64,000 bases of DNA. Origin: Bacteroidaceae bacterium. Lineage in GTDB: Bacteria; Bacteroidota; Bacteroidia; Bacteroidales; Bacteroidaceae. Position numbers and translations under genes: made by a program. Shown in pieces: positions 50,860 through 60,459 of this stretch. The notes under the pieces were generated by a model, which was not told where the DNA came from, did no database searches, and saw only the letters and a list, made by a program, of their open reading frames with translations. Within the stretch, counting starts at the first letter, position 1. Each line of letters starts with the position of its first letter. The stretch is taken from positions 372,001-436,000 of the forward strand of contig JAFTXN010000002.1 in the NCBI GenBank assembly GCA_017461605.1, given 5' to 3'.

Positions 50860-53022
50860 TCAGCGAACAATGACTTTGCGTGTCAGATTTCCGGCAGTGG
50901 TCTTGATGTTGATGAGGTAGATGCCGGGGGTATAGTTGTTGAGGTTGAGAACTTCCTCCTGACCGCGGCGGGGATTCTCGATGTTTTGATTGTAGACCTG
51001 TGTGCCGTTGGTGGTGTAGAGGGAGATGCTGGCGTGGCTCTCATCGTTGTTGAAGAGGATGCGCCAAGTGTCTATACCCTTTGAGAGTGTGACGGGGCTT
51101 TCGCTGTTGAGCATTGCATTGATGCCTGTGCCATTGGCGAGGTTCAGCACTTCCTTGATACCGGCATAGGCATCGATTTTTCCATATCCCCACACTTCGT
51201 TCCACTCGTCATCTCCGGTGTACTTGTCGCGAATGGACGTTTTCCTAAAGACCTCTTCGATTTGTTCGCGTGTCAGGTCGGGGTTGGCTTGCAACCAGCA
51301 AGCAATAATACCTGTTACTGCAGGTGTCGACATTGATGTTCCCATCATAATGCCATAATAGTACTTCGAACTTTTCAATCCTGCAGTGCGTGTTACGCAA
51401 TTCACAAGCATTGAGGAATTTGCGTCAAAGTTTTCGCTATAGCTCGAGAGAGCGCTCTTGATGCACGCTCCGGGACCGGTGATTGTGGGACGTGGATGCT
51501 CAGGGTCAAGCGATGGGCCGATGTTGCTAAAATCACATATTGCACCTTGAGTGCGGTAGTTGGTAATCCAGCGCATATTTCCGTTAAGGTCGTTCCAAGA
51601 TGTGCCGGCAGTGTATGCTCCAACGGTAATGGCACTCTTGGTGCATCCACCATTGGTGAGGCAGTATTGGTTGTCCCCTTTCAATATGGCCGATGTTCCT
51701 AAACCGGTGGCAGTGGCAAAACTGCCTTGGTCGGTGTTAATCCATGCGTGGAAGGTTTGTCCAGCCTCGCCTGTTATCTTCAAGCAGAATTGATGGTTAC
51801 TGCTCGTGTAGTTCTGAAGAATGTTGGCCATAACACCATATTGGTAGTGTTCCTTTTGGTTCTCGGAGTCGATTTCGTTGATGATGAAGTCTGTTACGCT
51901 ATTCCAGAACGTGGCATCTTGTGGGTCTAATTTGGCATTCATGTTGCCTACTCCTGCTCTGTTGAATGTGTAGGGCTCAACCTTGAGGTGCTTTTGTCCG
52001 TCTGCAGCTTGTCCCCAAATGTCTACTACAATTGTGTTGTCGCTTGAGGGATTGAAGAGCAAGTACTTCACTTCGCCATCCTGTGTAAAAGTGTGGCTGG
52101 TATGCAAGTTCTCATTTCCGTCATTGCCGCTTGATATCACGAAGAAACCGCCATCTTTGCATAATTCATCGAGTGTTTGATTGTAAAGAGCTGTTCCGTC
52201 ATGTGGTCCTACCAAACTGCCGAAACTCATGTTGGTTACCCAAGGCTTTCCTTGTTGCAGGGCAAAGTCGCGGATGTGTTTGGCTTCGTCGAGCACATTG
52301 GAGAGCGAAAGGCGTGAAGATATCATCACGAGGTCGGCATCATAGGCAAAGCCGTAGTATTCGTTTTCAGGAATTTTGCTACCTGCTGCAATATTCATTA
52401 CGTGTGAGCCGTGTCCGTTTGAGAGGCCGTCGCCACCATTGGGCACAGTTGTCGTGGGCTTACTGGTGCTGTTCTTGTGGTTCCAGAAACTCTTTACGCG
52501 ACTTGTGCCGTCCTCGTTGAGGAATGCGATGTGCTTGTACTCGAAACCTTGGTCGATGACACCGACAATCACGCCTTTACCGGTGAATGGTGTTTCGAGG
52601 CCTTCGCCTGTGTGCACTTGGTCTGCATTGGTCAGCATGCGCGACTCGGTGAGGTGGGGGCGTTGCTCGGTGGACTTGCGTATGCTTTGTACTTCTTCCA
52701 TTTCGGCCAGTGATGTAACATATTGCAAGGGCACTTCTGCCGTTACTGTTCGGCTTGTTACTGCATTGGCGTGAAATCCTGCATCCGCGATAGCCTGGGC
52801 CACGGTGGCGGCATCGGAACATTTCACCATAATCTCTACAAGGGCAGTCTGCGTTCCTGCTTGTGCTCCTGCGCCGGCTGCTTTTGTCTTGGCGCGTTGG
52901 AGCATAGAGCTTAGCATGCCGTCCCATTTGGGCTGCGGTGTTGAGGTGGATACTGTCTGTGCAGAAATTCCGAGGCTCATCATCAGAGCCAATGCACCGG
53001 TGAGTAGAGTCTTTTTGTTCAT
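50860..53022 (-). CDS. Secreted S8 serine protease with T9SS sorting tail
   Basis: The 720-residue protein has a signal peptide (MNKKTLLTGALALMMSLGIS), a propeptide-like region to about 140, and a subtilisin domain with D157 in VIVGVIDQGFEYKH, H204 in SNGHGSHVMNIAAG and the serine in MMGTSMSTPAVTGI. An insertion with a beta-sandwich pattern lies between His and Ser. The last about 75 residues are a type A T9SS sorting domain (ISLYTTNGTQVYNQ, then YTPGIYLINIKTTAGNLTRK). It is predicted to be a surface or secreted protease delivered by the T9SS under PorX control. It has its own terminator. Confidence 0.93.
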   Translation of the reverse strand: MNKKTLLTGALALMMSLGISAQTVSTSTPQPKWDGMLSSMLQRAKTKAAGAGAQAGTQTALVEIMVKCSDAATVAQAIADAGFHANAVTSRTVTAEVPLQYVTSLAEMEEVQSIRKSTEQRPHLTESRMLTNADQVHTGEGLETPFTGKGVIVGVIDQGFEYKHIAFLNEDGTSRVKSFWNHKNSTSKPTTTVPNGGDGLSNGHGSHVMNIAAGSKIPENEYYGFAYDADLVMISSRLSLSNVLDEAKHIRDFALQQGKPWVTNMSFGSLVGPHDGTALYNQTLDELCKDGGFFVISSGNDGNENLHTSHTFTQDGEVKYLLFNPSSDNTIVVDIWGQAADGQKHLKVEPYTFNRAGVGNMNAKLDPQDATFWNSVTDFIINEIDSENQKEHYQYGVMANILQNYTSSNHQFCLKITGEAGQTFHAWINTDQGSFATATGLGTSAILKGDNQYCLTNGGCTKSAITVGAYTAGTSWNDLNGNMRWITNYRTQGAICDFSNIGPSLDPEHPRPTITGPGACIKSALSSYSENFDANSSMLVNCVTRTAGLKSSKYYYGIMMGTSMSTPAVTGIIACWLQANPDLTREQIEEVFRKTSIRDKYTGDDEWNEVWGYGKIDAYAGIKEVLNLANGTGINAMLNSESPVTLSKGIDTWRILFNNDESHASISLYTTNGTQVYNQNIENPRRGQEEVLNLNNYTPGIYLINIKTTAGNLTRKVIVR

Positions 53023-53068
53023 TCTGATGTTTTTATTGATTTTGTGTTAGTCCTTATGGTTGGGGCAG

Positions 53069-53196
53069 CAAATATAGCGAAAGGTAAGCAAAACACAAGA
53101 ATATATGTCTGAAAGATAGTGAAAAGCGAGCAGAAAGTTTGGAAATGTGCTTGTGTAAATTCCAAAAACCTGCCCGAGTCGCATCTTGTCTTATCT
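53069..53196. repeat. 80-bp promoter-associated element, copy 4, with extra half copy
   Basis: It begins with the -7 box TATATTTG on the minus strand (53069-53076), 46 bp before the S8 protease start, and reads CAAATATAGCGAAAGGTAAG. A second, fuller copy follows from about 53113 (GATAGTGAAAAGCGAGC), with the inner stem AAAGTTTGGAA / TTCCAAAAACCT and the end CTTGTCTTATC. It matches copy 1 closely over about 80 bp. Confidence 0.75.
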
Positions 53197-53225
53197 GAAG
53201 ATTGCTTTTTGCTGCGTGAAAGTTT

Positions 53226-54515
53226 TTATTTGCTTGTCATGATATCGAGCACACGTTTGTCGGTCTCGTTCATCGAGTCGGCACCGATGCTGATCAGGTT
53301 GCGGATGCTCTTGTCGACATCCTCATCGATGATGCCTTCGACCGACGAAACACAATTGCCTTGCATGGCGAGCATGGCCGAGAGCACGGCTGTGCTCACG
53401 CCGCTTGTGAGTTTGAGAGCACAACTAGGCTTTGCTCCATCGCAAATCATACCGGTGAGGTTGGCAATCATGTTCTTCACGGCATAGGTGGCTTCTTCGT
53501 AACCGCCGCCCATCAGATAGGTGATGCCGCAGCTCGAACCGGTGGCTGCCACCACGCATCCGCACAGAGCCGAGAGGGTGCCGAGGTTCAGCTTGATGTA
53601 GATGGCCGTGAGATGGCTGAGCATCAGGGCGCGTGTCATCTCTTCGGCTGTGTTGTGATTTTCTTCGGCAAACACCACGACGGGATTGGTGGCGCAGATG
53701 CCCTGGTTTCCGCTTCCCGAGTTGCTCATCACCGGAATCATTGCACCGGCCATGCGAGCATCACAGGCACAACTGGTGCTCGACAATATGTGTGAGAAGA
53801 TGCTCTCGCCCATAATTCCGCGTCCCAGTGGACGGGTCAATGCTTTGCCCAACTGATGTCCGTAGTTGCCTTCCAGCGACCGACGGGCGGCATCTTGGTT
53901 CAGGCGGCGTGCTTCGTTGATGAATTCGATTTCCTCCAGTGGGGTTGTCGTGGCATATTCGTAAACGGTGCGAAGGTTCAGGCTGAGCCGGGGATGCTCG
54001 TCAGTACCGGCTTCTGCCGTGAGCGGCTTGTCAAGCAGCACTTGGTCGTTGTGAGCCACATATATATAATGTGTGTGCTCACGAGCTATGATTGTGGTGG
54101 CGGTGTTGCCATCGGTGTCGTGGCACACCACTTCCACATAGAGCTTTTCAGCGGTATCCTCTTTCAGGGATATATGAATACACTCTTTGTCTATATATTT
54201 CTTGCCTTGCTCCACTGCTTCGGGAGTACAGTCTTTCAGCACTTCCAGCCCGTACTCGGATTTTCCGATGAGTGCTCCCAGTGCAATGGCGATGGGCAGT
54301 CCCACCATGCCGGTGCCCGGTATGCCCACGCCCATGGCGTTTTTCAGGATGTTGGCACTGAGCCGGGCTTCGATTTTGGCGGGGCATGTGCCCAGCACTT
54401 CGGTGGCGCGACTCACGGCAAGTGCTACGCAGATGGGTTCGGTGCAACCCATGGCCGGCACCACCCAGTGGCGAACCAGGGCGGTGATTTTTTGTCTTTC
54501 TTCAAAGGGTATCAT
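53226..54515 (-). CDS. L-cysteine desulfidase family protein (CyuA/YhaM type)
   Basis: The 429-residue protein matches the UPF0597/CyuA family: VVPAMGCTEPICVALAVSRA at the N-terminus, and cysteine-rich stretches SSTSCACDARMAGAMIPVMS, GNQGICATNPVVV, LSALCGCVVAATGSSCGI and MICDGAKPSCALKL that can hold an iron-sulfur cluster. Family members split L-cysteine to pyruvate, ammonia and sulfide; some were annotated as serine dehydratase alpha subunits. An AraC-type regulator gene lies 26 bp upstream on the same strand. Confidence 0.9.
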   Translation of the reverse strand: MIPFEERQKITALVRHWVVPAMGCTEPICVALAVSRATEVLGTCPAKIEARLSANILKNAMGVGIPGTGMVGLPIAIALGALIGKSEYGLEVLKDCTPEAVEQGKKYIDKECIHISLKEDTAEKLYVEVVCHDTDGNTATTIIAREHTHYIYVAHNDQVLLDKPLTAEAGTDEHPRLSLNLRTVYEYATTTPLEEIEFINEARRLNQDAARRSLEGNYGHQLGKALTRPLGRGIMGESIFSHILSSTSCACDARMAGAMIPVMSNSGSGNQGICATNPVVVFAEENHNTAEEMTRALMLSHLTAIYIKLNLGTLSALCGCVVAATGSSCGITYLMGGGYEEATYAVKNMIANLTGMICDGAKPSCALKLTSGVSTAVLSAMLAMQGNCVSSVEGIIDEDVDKSIRNLISIGADSMNETDKRVLDIMTSK

Positions 54516-54541
54516 GGTGTCTTGATTTTGTTGCAGGGTTT

Positions 54542-54964
54542 TTACGACTTCGATGCCGATGTTTGTGCGTCACTCGTTGCTGCCCGATATTGCTTGGGGG
54601 TGCAATGGTAGGCACGTCCGAAAGCTGTGTAGAAGCTTTGACGGGAGTTGAAACCGGCCAACAGTCCTATTTCCTCAAGGGTGTATTTGCTATATCGCGG
54701 TTGGCGAATCATGCGTTGGGCATCGCGCAACCGATAGCTGTTGACCAGGGCGTTGAAGTTGTCGCCGAAATGTGTGGCTACGGCTTCGGATATGTCGCGT
54801 GGGTGGATGGACAGCTCTTGTGCTATCCGGCCGGCGGTGAAATTGGTGTCGCGATATCTTCGGCCGCTCTCCAACATTTTGCATATCTGTGCATACAGCG
54901 GCCGGGTGCGTGCTTGTCGCTTGCCGGAGGCCTGTCGGGCGGTATGTTCACTCTTCGGTGTCAT
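54542..54964 (-). CDS. AraC-type HTH regulator, DNA-binding domain only
   Basis: The 140-residue protein is essentially the two-helix-turn-helix AraC domain: FTAGRIAQELSIHPRDISEA for the first and YTLEEIGLLAGFNSRQSFYT for the second, followed by the usual FGRAYHCTPKQYRA. There is only a short N-terminal basic stretch and no ligand domain, so it may respond through protein partners or act constitutively. It precedes the cysteine desulfidase gene by 26 bp and is probably its regulator, but no target site was identified. A TACCTTTG box lies 23 bp upstream. Confidence 0.88.
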   Translation of the reverse strand: MTPKSEHTARQASGKRQARTRPLYAQICKMLESGRRYRDTNFTAGRIAQELSIHPRDISEAVATHFGDNFNALVNSYRLRDAQRMIRQPRYSKYTLEEIGLLAGFNSRQSFYTAFGRAYHCTPKQYRAATSDAQTSASKS

Positions 54965-54987
54965 GGTGTCGGTTTACGCTTTCGTGG

Positions 54988-54995
54988 CAAAGGTA
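54988..54995 (-). promoter_or_regulatory. -7 box (TACCTTTG) of the araC-type gene
   Basis: The box lies 23 bp before the ATG at 54964 on the minus strand; the -33 position is unclear. Confidence 0.55.
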
Positions 54996-55106
54996 CGAAA
55001 AGAAGATGGAAAACACTCTGCCGCAATGCGTTTTCGTGGTGGAAAATCTCTCCGGCTTTGTCAAAACTTTTTCGGTGCTCTGTCAGAAACATTCTTGCTT
55101 TCCCTC

Positions 55107-55131
55107 AAAAGTGGCAGGCCTTGCCACTTTT
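55107..55131. repeat. Single copy of the GGCAGGCCTTGCC repeat
   Basis: AAAAGTGGCA (55107-55116) and TGCCACTTTT (55122-55131) flank the core; the 13-bp core at 55113-55125 is identical to the one in the array at 11751-11813. It lies between the PKD protease terminator and the araC-type gene. Confidence 0.75.
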
Positions 55132-55162
55132 CGAGAGAGGGTTTGTCGGAAACGGGGGTGTG

Positions 55163-55203
55163 CTTACAAAAAACAACTCCCGCAAGGTTGGTTTGCGGGA
55201 GTT
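55163..55203 (-). terminator. Terminator after the papain-like protease gene
   Basis: AACTCCCGCAA at 55175-55185 pairs with 55193-55203; on the minus strand the stem is followed by GTTTTTTG. Confidence 0.88.
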
Positions 55204-55248
55204 GGGTGGGGGAGGCACCGGAGTGCTTCCCGTAGGGTGCGAAATGCG

Positions 55249-58200
55249 TTATCTGACGAGATATTTGCGTCCGTCGATGATGTAGACACCGGCCGGCAGT
55301 GCGATGTGTGCGTTGCCGTTGATCACTTCGCTATGTATCAGTGCACCGGCAATGCTGTAGACGTTTACGCACTGCGGAGCGACGGTCGTAACATTGAGAC
55401 CGTGGTTTGCACTCACGATGACCATTTGTCCATGCTCACCCTGTTGGAGTGCTTCGTCGATGCCGGTCCATGAGAAGTCGTCGTTGCTGAGTTTCTTCTC
55501 AAGGAAGAAGCGACGGATTTGCATGACGAGCGAACCGCGAGTGTTGAACTGCATGCCGAGGCTCACTTCGGTTTCTTCCGTAAGGGTGAATTCCACTTCC
55601 ATTTGGTCCATGGTGGCGTAGGCAAGGCTTTTCTTCTTGATGTCAAAGACGCTCGGCAGTCCTTTGCCCTTATTCACTACGATATACGATTCTTTGTCGA
55701 GTTCTCCATTGGCACTCTCGAATCCGAAGACGTAATGTCCGGCCGGCAAGGTTAGTGTCTGGTAGAGTTTGTGATTGTTTACGCCAGCGTCAAATCCGTA
55801 TTCTTTTGTTATGAGTGAGAGCAGACTGTTCTCCTTCGTGTCAACGTGTACACCGGTGATGATTGTACCATTGCTCCTTGTGCCTTCCACAACCCAAGCC
55901 GACTCCTCTGTGCCCTGCAGCAACTCCATGAAGCGGCCACTCTCCGAACTGTTGATGTCTGTCCCGCTATGTGCAAACGGGGCTTGGTAGTTGGTGAGGT
56001 GGGTGGCCGATACGTCGTTGCGTTCAGCTTCACTCAGGCAGAACACTCCCAGCGAACTGTTCCATGCATCGCCTTCAGGACCAAATCCGGAGCGTGTGCC
56101 GTGATTGGCATTGGATGTGGCATCCTTCACATCGCCGCTGTTCTGATTGAAGTTGTAGTAGAGCATCAGTTTGTGTGCACTTTCGGCTGTAGCAACATCC
56201 TCAATGGGAGAATTGGCATAGCTCTTCAGTACAGACTGGTCAAGTGCACTATTCCATATACGGAATTCATCGAAAATGGCATTGGCTGCACCATTGCTGC
56301 CACCAATTTGGAATGTGGCAGGCATTGCAGGATAGCTTCCCATAAAGCGTGTGTAGAATTTCTCAAGAAGCATGCAGTCGCGATACACAAAGACATCGCC
56401 AAAATTGAAGACGATGGCGTAGTGATGCCATTCGCCCGGGATGAAAAAGCCCGGGGCAGAGGTGTATATAGATGAGCCCATGCAGAATTGCAGCGTGCCG
56501 TCAGACAACGAGCGCACAAAGAAGTCCTTGTCTGAACCGCCGATGGACTGGGAGAAAGTTCGGTTCTCCTTTACGTTCATCCACCACTCAATGGTGAAAC
56601 CATGAGTCTCGGACAGTGCAAAGGGACAGTCGAATGTTAGTGTGCGGCTGCTTTCGCCGTTAAAGGTGAGACCGGTCTGAGCATCGGCATTGCACACCGT
56701 GAAAGCCTTGGCCTTTTCAGCAAAACTGCTGCCTACGGAATTGCCGGCTTCCAGTGATACATCATATTTTCCTGGGTTGTCAAACGTCAGCTCGCAGTTG
56801 GCAGTTTCGTAAACATAGTGATGAGCACTGTTCTTAACGGTCCAATGCCAGAAAGAGGGAGAGTATAGACTCTTGTCCTCCAACTTGACAATATCGCCTT
56901 TCACTACGACATCGGGCGAAACAGCGAATGCTGCTTCAGGGAATATGTCTGTGACAACAATATCTTTGGACACCGAACTGCTGCCTGTGCTGTTGGTTAC
57001 GGTCAGGGTAACAGTATGAACTCCCGGAGTGGTGTAAGAAGTTGTCGTATTGGTGGTGTTGGCCTTTTCCATCTGAGCACCCGGCATCTCCCACTGGTAG
57101 GTACATCCCGCTGTGTTGGTGCTGCTGTTGGAGAAACTGATCGGTTCATATGCCGGAACGGAGTCGGGGCAAGTGAAAGCGGCTACCGGGAGAGGCTGAG
57201 CTTCCACCATGATGTTCTTATGGCATTGCACCGTGTCGCCGACCCCATTGTAGGCTGTCAGGATGATAGTTTTCTCACCGGCTTCGTCGAATACGAAAGT
57301 CGGATTTTCCGTGGTGTAATTTTTTCCATCGACATTCCACTCCCACTTGATGGTGTTGAGCGAAGACTTATTTACGATGTTGATTTCTGTTCCGGCATAG
57401 CACACCTCATCTGCAGTGCTGAAGTCGGCTATGAGTTTCCGCTTGTCTTTGAGCAAGGAGGCATTGGAGAGCTGGCTCTGTGTGCCTTCGAAAACTCTGG
57501 CAACGTATCTGTTCGTGGCCTCAAACAATGTGCCATCGCCATTGTCGTCCATGCGAACTTCTGCCAGCAATCCCGGAGTGTTTTGTGGGTCAGCCACTTC
57601 TGCATACATCATGCTCTGAATTTCGCGCTGGCTGCGAGCCACACTCCATATGCGGAGTTCGTCCATTGTTCCGTTGATGCCGGCATTGGTACCAGCTGTT
57701 CCGATGGGCAGCGAACCAAATCCGCCGATGCCCTTGTTGGTCGTGAGGATTTCGCCGATGGGAGAACCGTTGATGTAGGCGGTCATTTTGCCGCCTTCCA
57801 CAACAATAGCAACATGAGCCCATGCATTGGCACGTAATGTGTTGGCCTTGCTTGTGATGCATTGTTGCGCGTTCCAACCTACGACAAACTGTCCGCTCTT
57901 TGTGGCATGTGCCATGAAACCATTTTCCCATCCCGGACCGATCTGCTGGTTGTCATAGTTGAGCAATGCAGGACAAATCCAGTATTCGATAGTGGCTGCT
58001 TCAAGTTTTTCCGGCAGGAGGTCCTTGATTTCAAATCCGGATTTGGTGAATTTGCGTATATAGTTGGATTCGGGAGACTTTCCGTAATAATTAATGGTGC
58101 TCAACTGTACGCGCTTCGATTCGGCTTCGGCATCTCCACATTGATAGACGGCAGCTATCTCGATGCGGCCGGAAAGTGCGGAAGCATCATACGACAGGGT

Positions 58201-59781
58201 TGCAGCATCAGTCTGTGCTACAGATGTGCCATTACAATAGATGTTATATCCTTTCAGCGTTTGTGTGCAGGGGGCGGGAGCTTCCCATTGGAGTGTGCTT
58301 CCATCCAGGGATAAGTTGCGAGGAGCATTCATCTCTTCTCCATACACAATCACTGAGATGATGGTTCTGCCACCTTTGTTCTGAATGTTTACTCCTTCTG
58401 TCGGGATGTTGAAGAGGGTCTCTATGCCTTTCTTGTAGAACTCATAGTCGATGATGGAGCAGTTGTAGATGGTACCTGTTCCGCTGGCACTTGTCTTAGT
58501 ATCGATGATGAAGAAATACTTCAAGGGTTTGCGTGTGTCAAAACCGGCAGAGAGGTCGGTCAGGTCGTATCCAAATTCCATCGGCTCGTAGTGCATACCG
58601 TCGGCCCAGCGTCCCAGCATGGGGGTCTGTGCATCAACACCGTCGCCATTGCCGTCGCCGGCATATTTGAAGTGTTCGAAGAGGGTTGTAACCTCGGGCT
58701 TTGTGGCTGATGTGTCTGATGAAATTCCTGCGGAAAGCTGCAGTTCGCTTCGCTTGCTGAAGTCCATCTTAATCTTGATGGTACGCAGCGGACGATAGTT
58801 CTTGCGGATGTAATAAATTTCCGGCATGTAGTAATCTGTAGTACCATCGCGCGTAACAGCGTTCTTGTAGGGGCAATATATGAATCCGTCGTTACACCAG
58901 GATGCACCCCATGAGTTGGCTATAATCCAAGCACCCACCTCGTCCTTGTCGGCTTCACCGGCCACACCGTTGCCGTCAAGGTCGAACTCGATGCGGTCAT
59001 CGTAGCCAACGATGGTGAGAGCGTGGTCCACCTGCCGGCCCCATTGCTTTACGAAATACTTTCCGGAAACACCGGCTGCATTATTGACCGTGGTGCGTGG
59101 GATGTTGTCCCATACACCACCACTGGCCACGCCGATACCGCATACTCCTCCGGCTGCAAAGTCACTGTCGCCGGAGTGGTTCCACAACCATTGTTTCACG
59201 GCCTCGCGTCCCTCTTCCGTAGCAACGGATATGGGGAAGTTGGCTGTACGTTCCAATCGATTGAACATGGCAGAATACCAGTTGTCGTAGCCTTGCATCC
59301 ATCCGAAGTCGGCATCCGAACAATCTTGGTAGCCCATCAGTCTTGAGTAAGTGGCTCCTCCGTATGTCGTCATGTTGGGTATGCCATTGGCGATGGCCAT
59401 GCCGTCTTTTCCGGAATTGGAGTTGGTGAGCAGCCATGTGAAGTGGGTGGGGTAGCGGTTCTCGTTCAGAAGTCCCGAAACATTGCGAAGTGCATTGATT
59501 TCGTATGCAAACATATAGGCAATACGTGAAGCACTTCCGCAGGAGCCTCCGTCCTGTGTGATGATGGGGGGGAAGTGGATGGTTTCCGCATTGTTTACCC
59601 TCTCAGGGCGTTGTCCGCTTCGCCAATTGTTGTTGAGCAATCTCTTGTCGGCTTTGATGACCCGACTGTAGTCCGGATATTTTTTATAATCCACCGACTC
59701 CTGTGCTGCCAGCGGCAAGCAGGTCGATGCCAAAAACATTCCGGATAGTGCGCATAGCACCAAGCGATTTTTGTTTTTCAT
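55249..59781 (-). CDS. Papain-like (C1A) protease with LamG and PKD-like repeats and T9SS-type tail
   Basis: The 1510-residue protein has a signal peptide (residues 1-26). The papain fold follows with Gln76, Cys81 in QDGGSCGSASRIAYMF, His253 in VDHALTIVGYDDR and Asn289 in IIANSWGASW. Between His and Asn sits an EF-hand-like loop DLDGNGVAGEADKDE (267-281) that could bind calcium. Further domains are a fibronectin-like part near 515-600, a LamG-type sandwich near 620-760 (EYWICPALLNYDNQ), PKD-like repeats at about 800-1050 (YTTPGVHTVTLTVTNSTG), a second LamG at about 1075-1245 (FTIEWWMNVKENR), and a C-terminal region ending in a T9SS-like sorting sequence (VNVYSIAGALIHSE, then LPAGVYIIDGRKYLVR). 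It is predicted to be a secreted or surface protease. The ATG at 59781 starts the signal peptide. Confidence 0.9.
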   Translation of the reverse strand: MKNKNRLVLCALSGMFLASTCLPLAAQESVDYKKYPDYSRVIKADKRLLNNNWRSGQRPERVNNAETIHFPPIITQDGGSCGSASRIAYMFAYEINALRNVSGLLNENRYPTHFTWLLTNSNSGKDGMAIANGIPNMTTYGGATYSRLMGYQDCSDADFGWMQGYDNWYSAMFNRLERTANFPISVATEEGREAVKQWLWNHSGDSDFAAGGVCGIGVASGGVWDNIPRTTVNNAAGVSGKYFVKQWGRQVDHALTIVGYDDRIEFDLDGNGVAGEADKDEVGAWIIANSWGASWCNDGFIYCPYKNAVTRDGTTDYYMPEIYYIRKNYRPLRTIKIKMDFSKRSELQLSAGISSDTSATKPEVTTLFEHFKYAGDGNGDGVDAQTPMLGRWADGMHYEPMEFGYDLTDLSAGFDTRKPLKYFFIIDTKTSASGTGTIYNCSIIDYEFYKKGIETLFNIPTEGVNIQNKGGRTIISVIVYGEEMNAPRNLSLDGSTLQWEAPAPCTQTLKGYNIYCNGTSVAQTDAATLSYDASALSGRIEIAAVYQCGDAEAESKRVQLSTINYYGKSPESNYIRKFTKSGFEIKDLLPEKLEAATIEYWICPALLNYDNQQIGPGWENGFMAHATKSGQFVVGWNAQQCITSKANTLRANAWAHVAIVVEGGKMTAYINGSPIGEILTTNKGIGGFGSLPIGTAGTNAGINGTMDELRIWSVARSQREIQSMMYAEVADPQNTPGLLAEVRMDDNGDGTLFEATNRYVARVFEGTQSQLSNASLLKDKRKLIADFSTADEVCYAGTEINIVNKSSLNTIKWEWNVDGKNYTTENPTFVFDEAGEKTIILTAYNGVGDTVQCHKNIMVEAQPLPVAAFTCPDSVPAYEPISFSNSSTNTAGCTYQWEMPGAQMEKANTTNTTTSYTTPGVHTVTLTVTNSTGSSSVSKDIVVTDIFPEAAFAVSPDVVVKGDIVKLEDKSLYSPSFWHWTVKNSAHHYVYETANCELTFDNPGKYDVSLEAGNSVGSSFAEKAKAFTVCNADAQTGLTFNGESSRTLTFDCPFALSETHGFTIEWWMNVKENRTFSQSIGGSDKDFFVRSLSDGTLQFCMGSSIYTSAPGFFIPGEWHHYAIVFNFGDVFVYRDCMLLEKFYTRFMGSYPAMPATFQIGGSNGAANAIFDEFRIWNSALDQSVLKSYANSPIEDVATAESAHKLMLYYNFNQNSGDVKDATSNANHGTRSGFGPEGDAWNSSLGVFCLSEAERNDVSATHLTNYQAPFAHSGTDINSSESGRFMELLQGTEESAWVVEGTRSNGTIITGVHVDTKENSLLSLITKEYGFDAGVNNHKLYQTLTLPAGHYVFGFESANGELDKESYIVVNKGKGLPSVFDIKKKSLAYATMDQMEVEFTLTEETEVSLGMQFNTRGSLVMQIRRFFLEKKLSNDDFSWTGIDEALQQGEHGQMVIVSANHGLNVTTVAPQCVNVYSIAGALIHSEVINGNAHIALPAGVYIIDGRKYLVR

Positions 59782-60281
59782 GTTATATGTATTTATAATG
59801 TGTTTTTCGGGCTGCTTCTCCAAGGGGTAAATCCCTGATTACCGAGAAAGCGGGCGAAAGGTAGAGAATTTTTATTATAAATGATTTGTGCATATTTCAA
59901 AAAAGCATCAATAGGAGCCGAATGTCATTGAAAATGCATTTTTTTGCACCCGAAACGCTCTTTTGGAGCATTCGGTGAATTTCGGAAAGGCATTTCCTGA
60001 AAATCTGCGAGCACTGCAAAAAAATCTACAAGCACTGCAGAATTTTCTGCGAGCACTGTAAATTTTTGCGCGTTGGAAGTGCGTTTTTCTTGCAAAGTGT
60101 AAGTTGTTTTCGGAGGCGGTGGGGATACCCTCAGACGTTTTGTTACACATTTCGCAAGCAGTCCGTATGGTTCTGCACAGTGATTTCTTGGTTGTGGCGT
60201 GTGAGGTGGGGGAATGGATGTGCATTCGACAACGTGCGTGGTGCATTCGTCAGAATGGAGGCACATTTGTAGGGCTTTTAC
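59782..60281. other. Gene-free region between the protease and rfbA
   Basis: No credible gene is visible. The protease start lies on the left; a TACCTTTC sequence on the minus strand near 59854 is a weak candidate for its -7 box. The 21-bp repeat array at 60009-60071 and the rfbA promoter at the right end are the only clear elements. Confidence 0.45.
60009..60071. repeat. Array of three 21-bp units (CRAGCACTGCAG core)
   Basis: Units start at 60009, 60030 and 60051, each with C(G/A)AGCACTG(C/T)A followed by an A- or T-rich tail. The sequence is close to that of the array at 15601-15684. Confidence 0.85.
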
Positions 60282-60312
60282 TTGCATTCAGTGAAAAAAA
60301 ACACTACCTTTG
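60282..60312 (+). promoter_or_regulatory. Promoter of rfbA
   Basis: TTG at 60282-60284, 20 nt and TACCTTTG at 60305-60312 form a full Bacteroidetes promoter. The leader to the rfbA ATG is about 140 nt. Confidence 0.7.
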
Positions 60313-60459
60313 CCCTTGTTGGAAGCCCTTGACCGATGATCGTGTGAGGCAATGAACTCCCATCTCGGCGCGCATGGAAACGCGTGTATGGCTTTCGTCC
60401 TCTCGGAAAAGCTTCATGACAGCCTTCCGAAGGAATTACTAACCTTAAACATCCTGTCT

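Noticed and set aside
55107-55131. Inverted repeat as a terminator
   Set aside because: The true terminator of the protease gene is at 55163-55203; this copy matches the dispersed repeat core instead.
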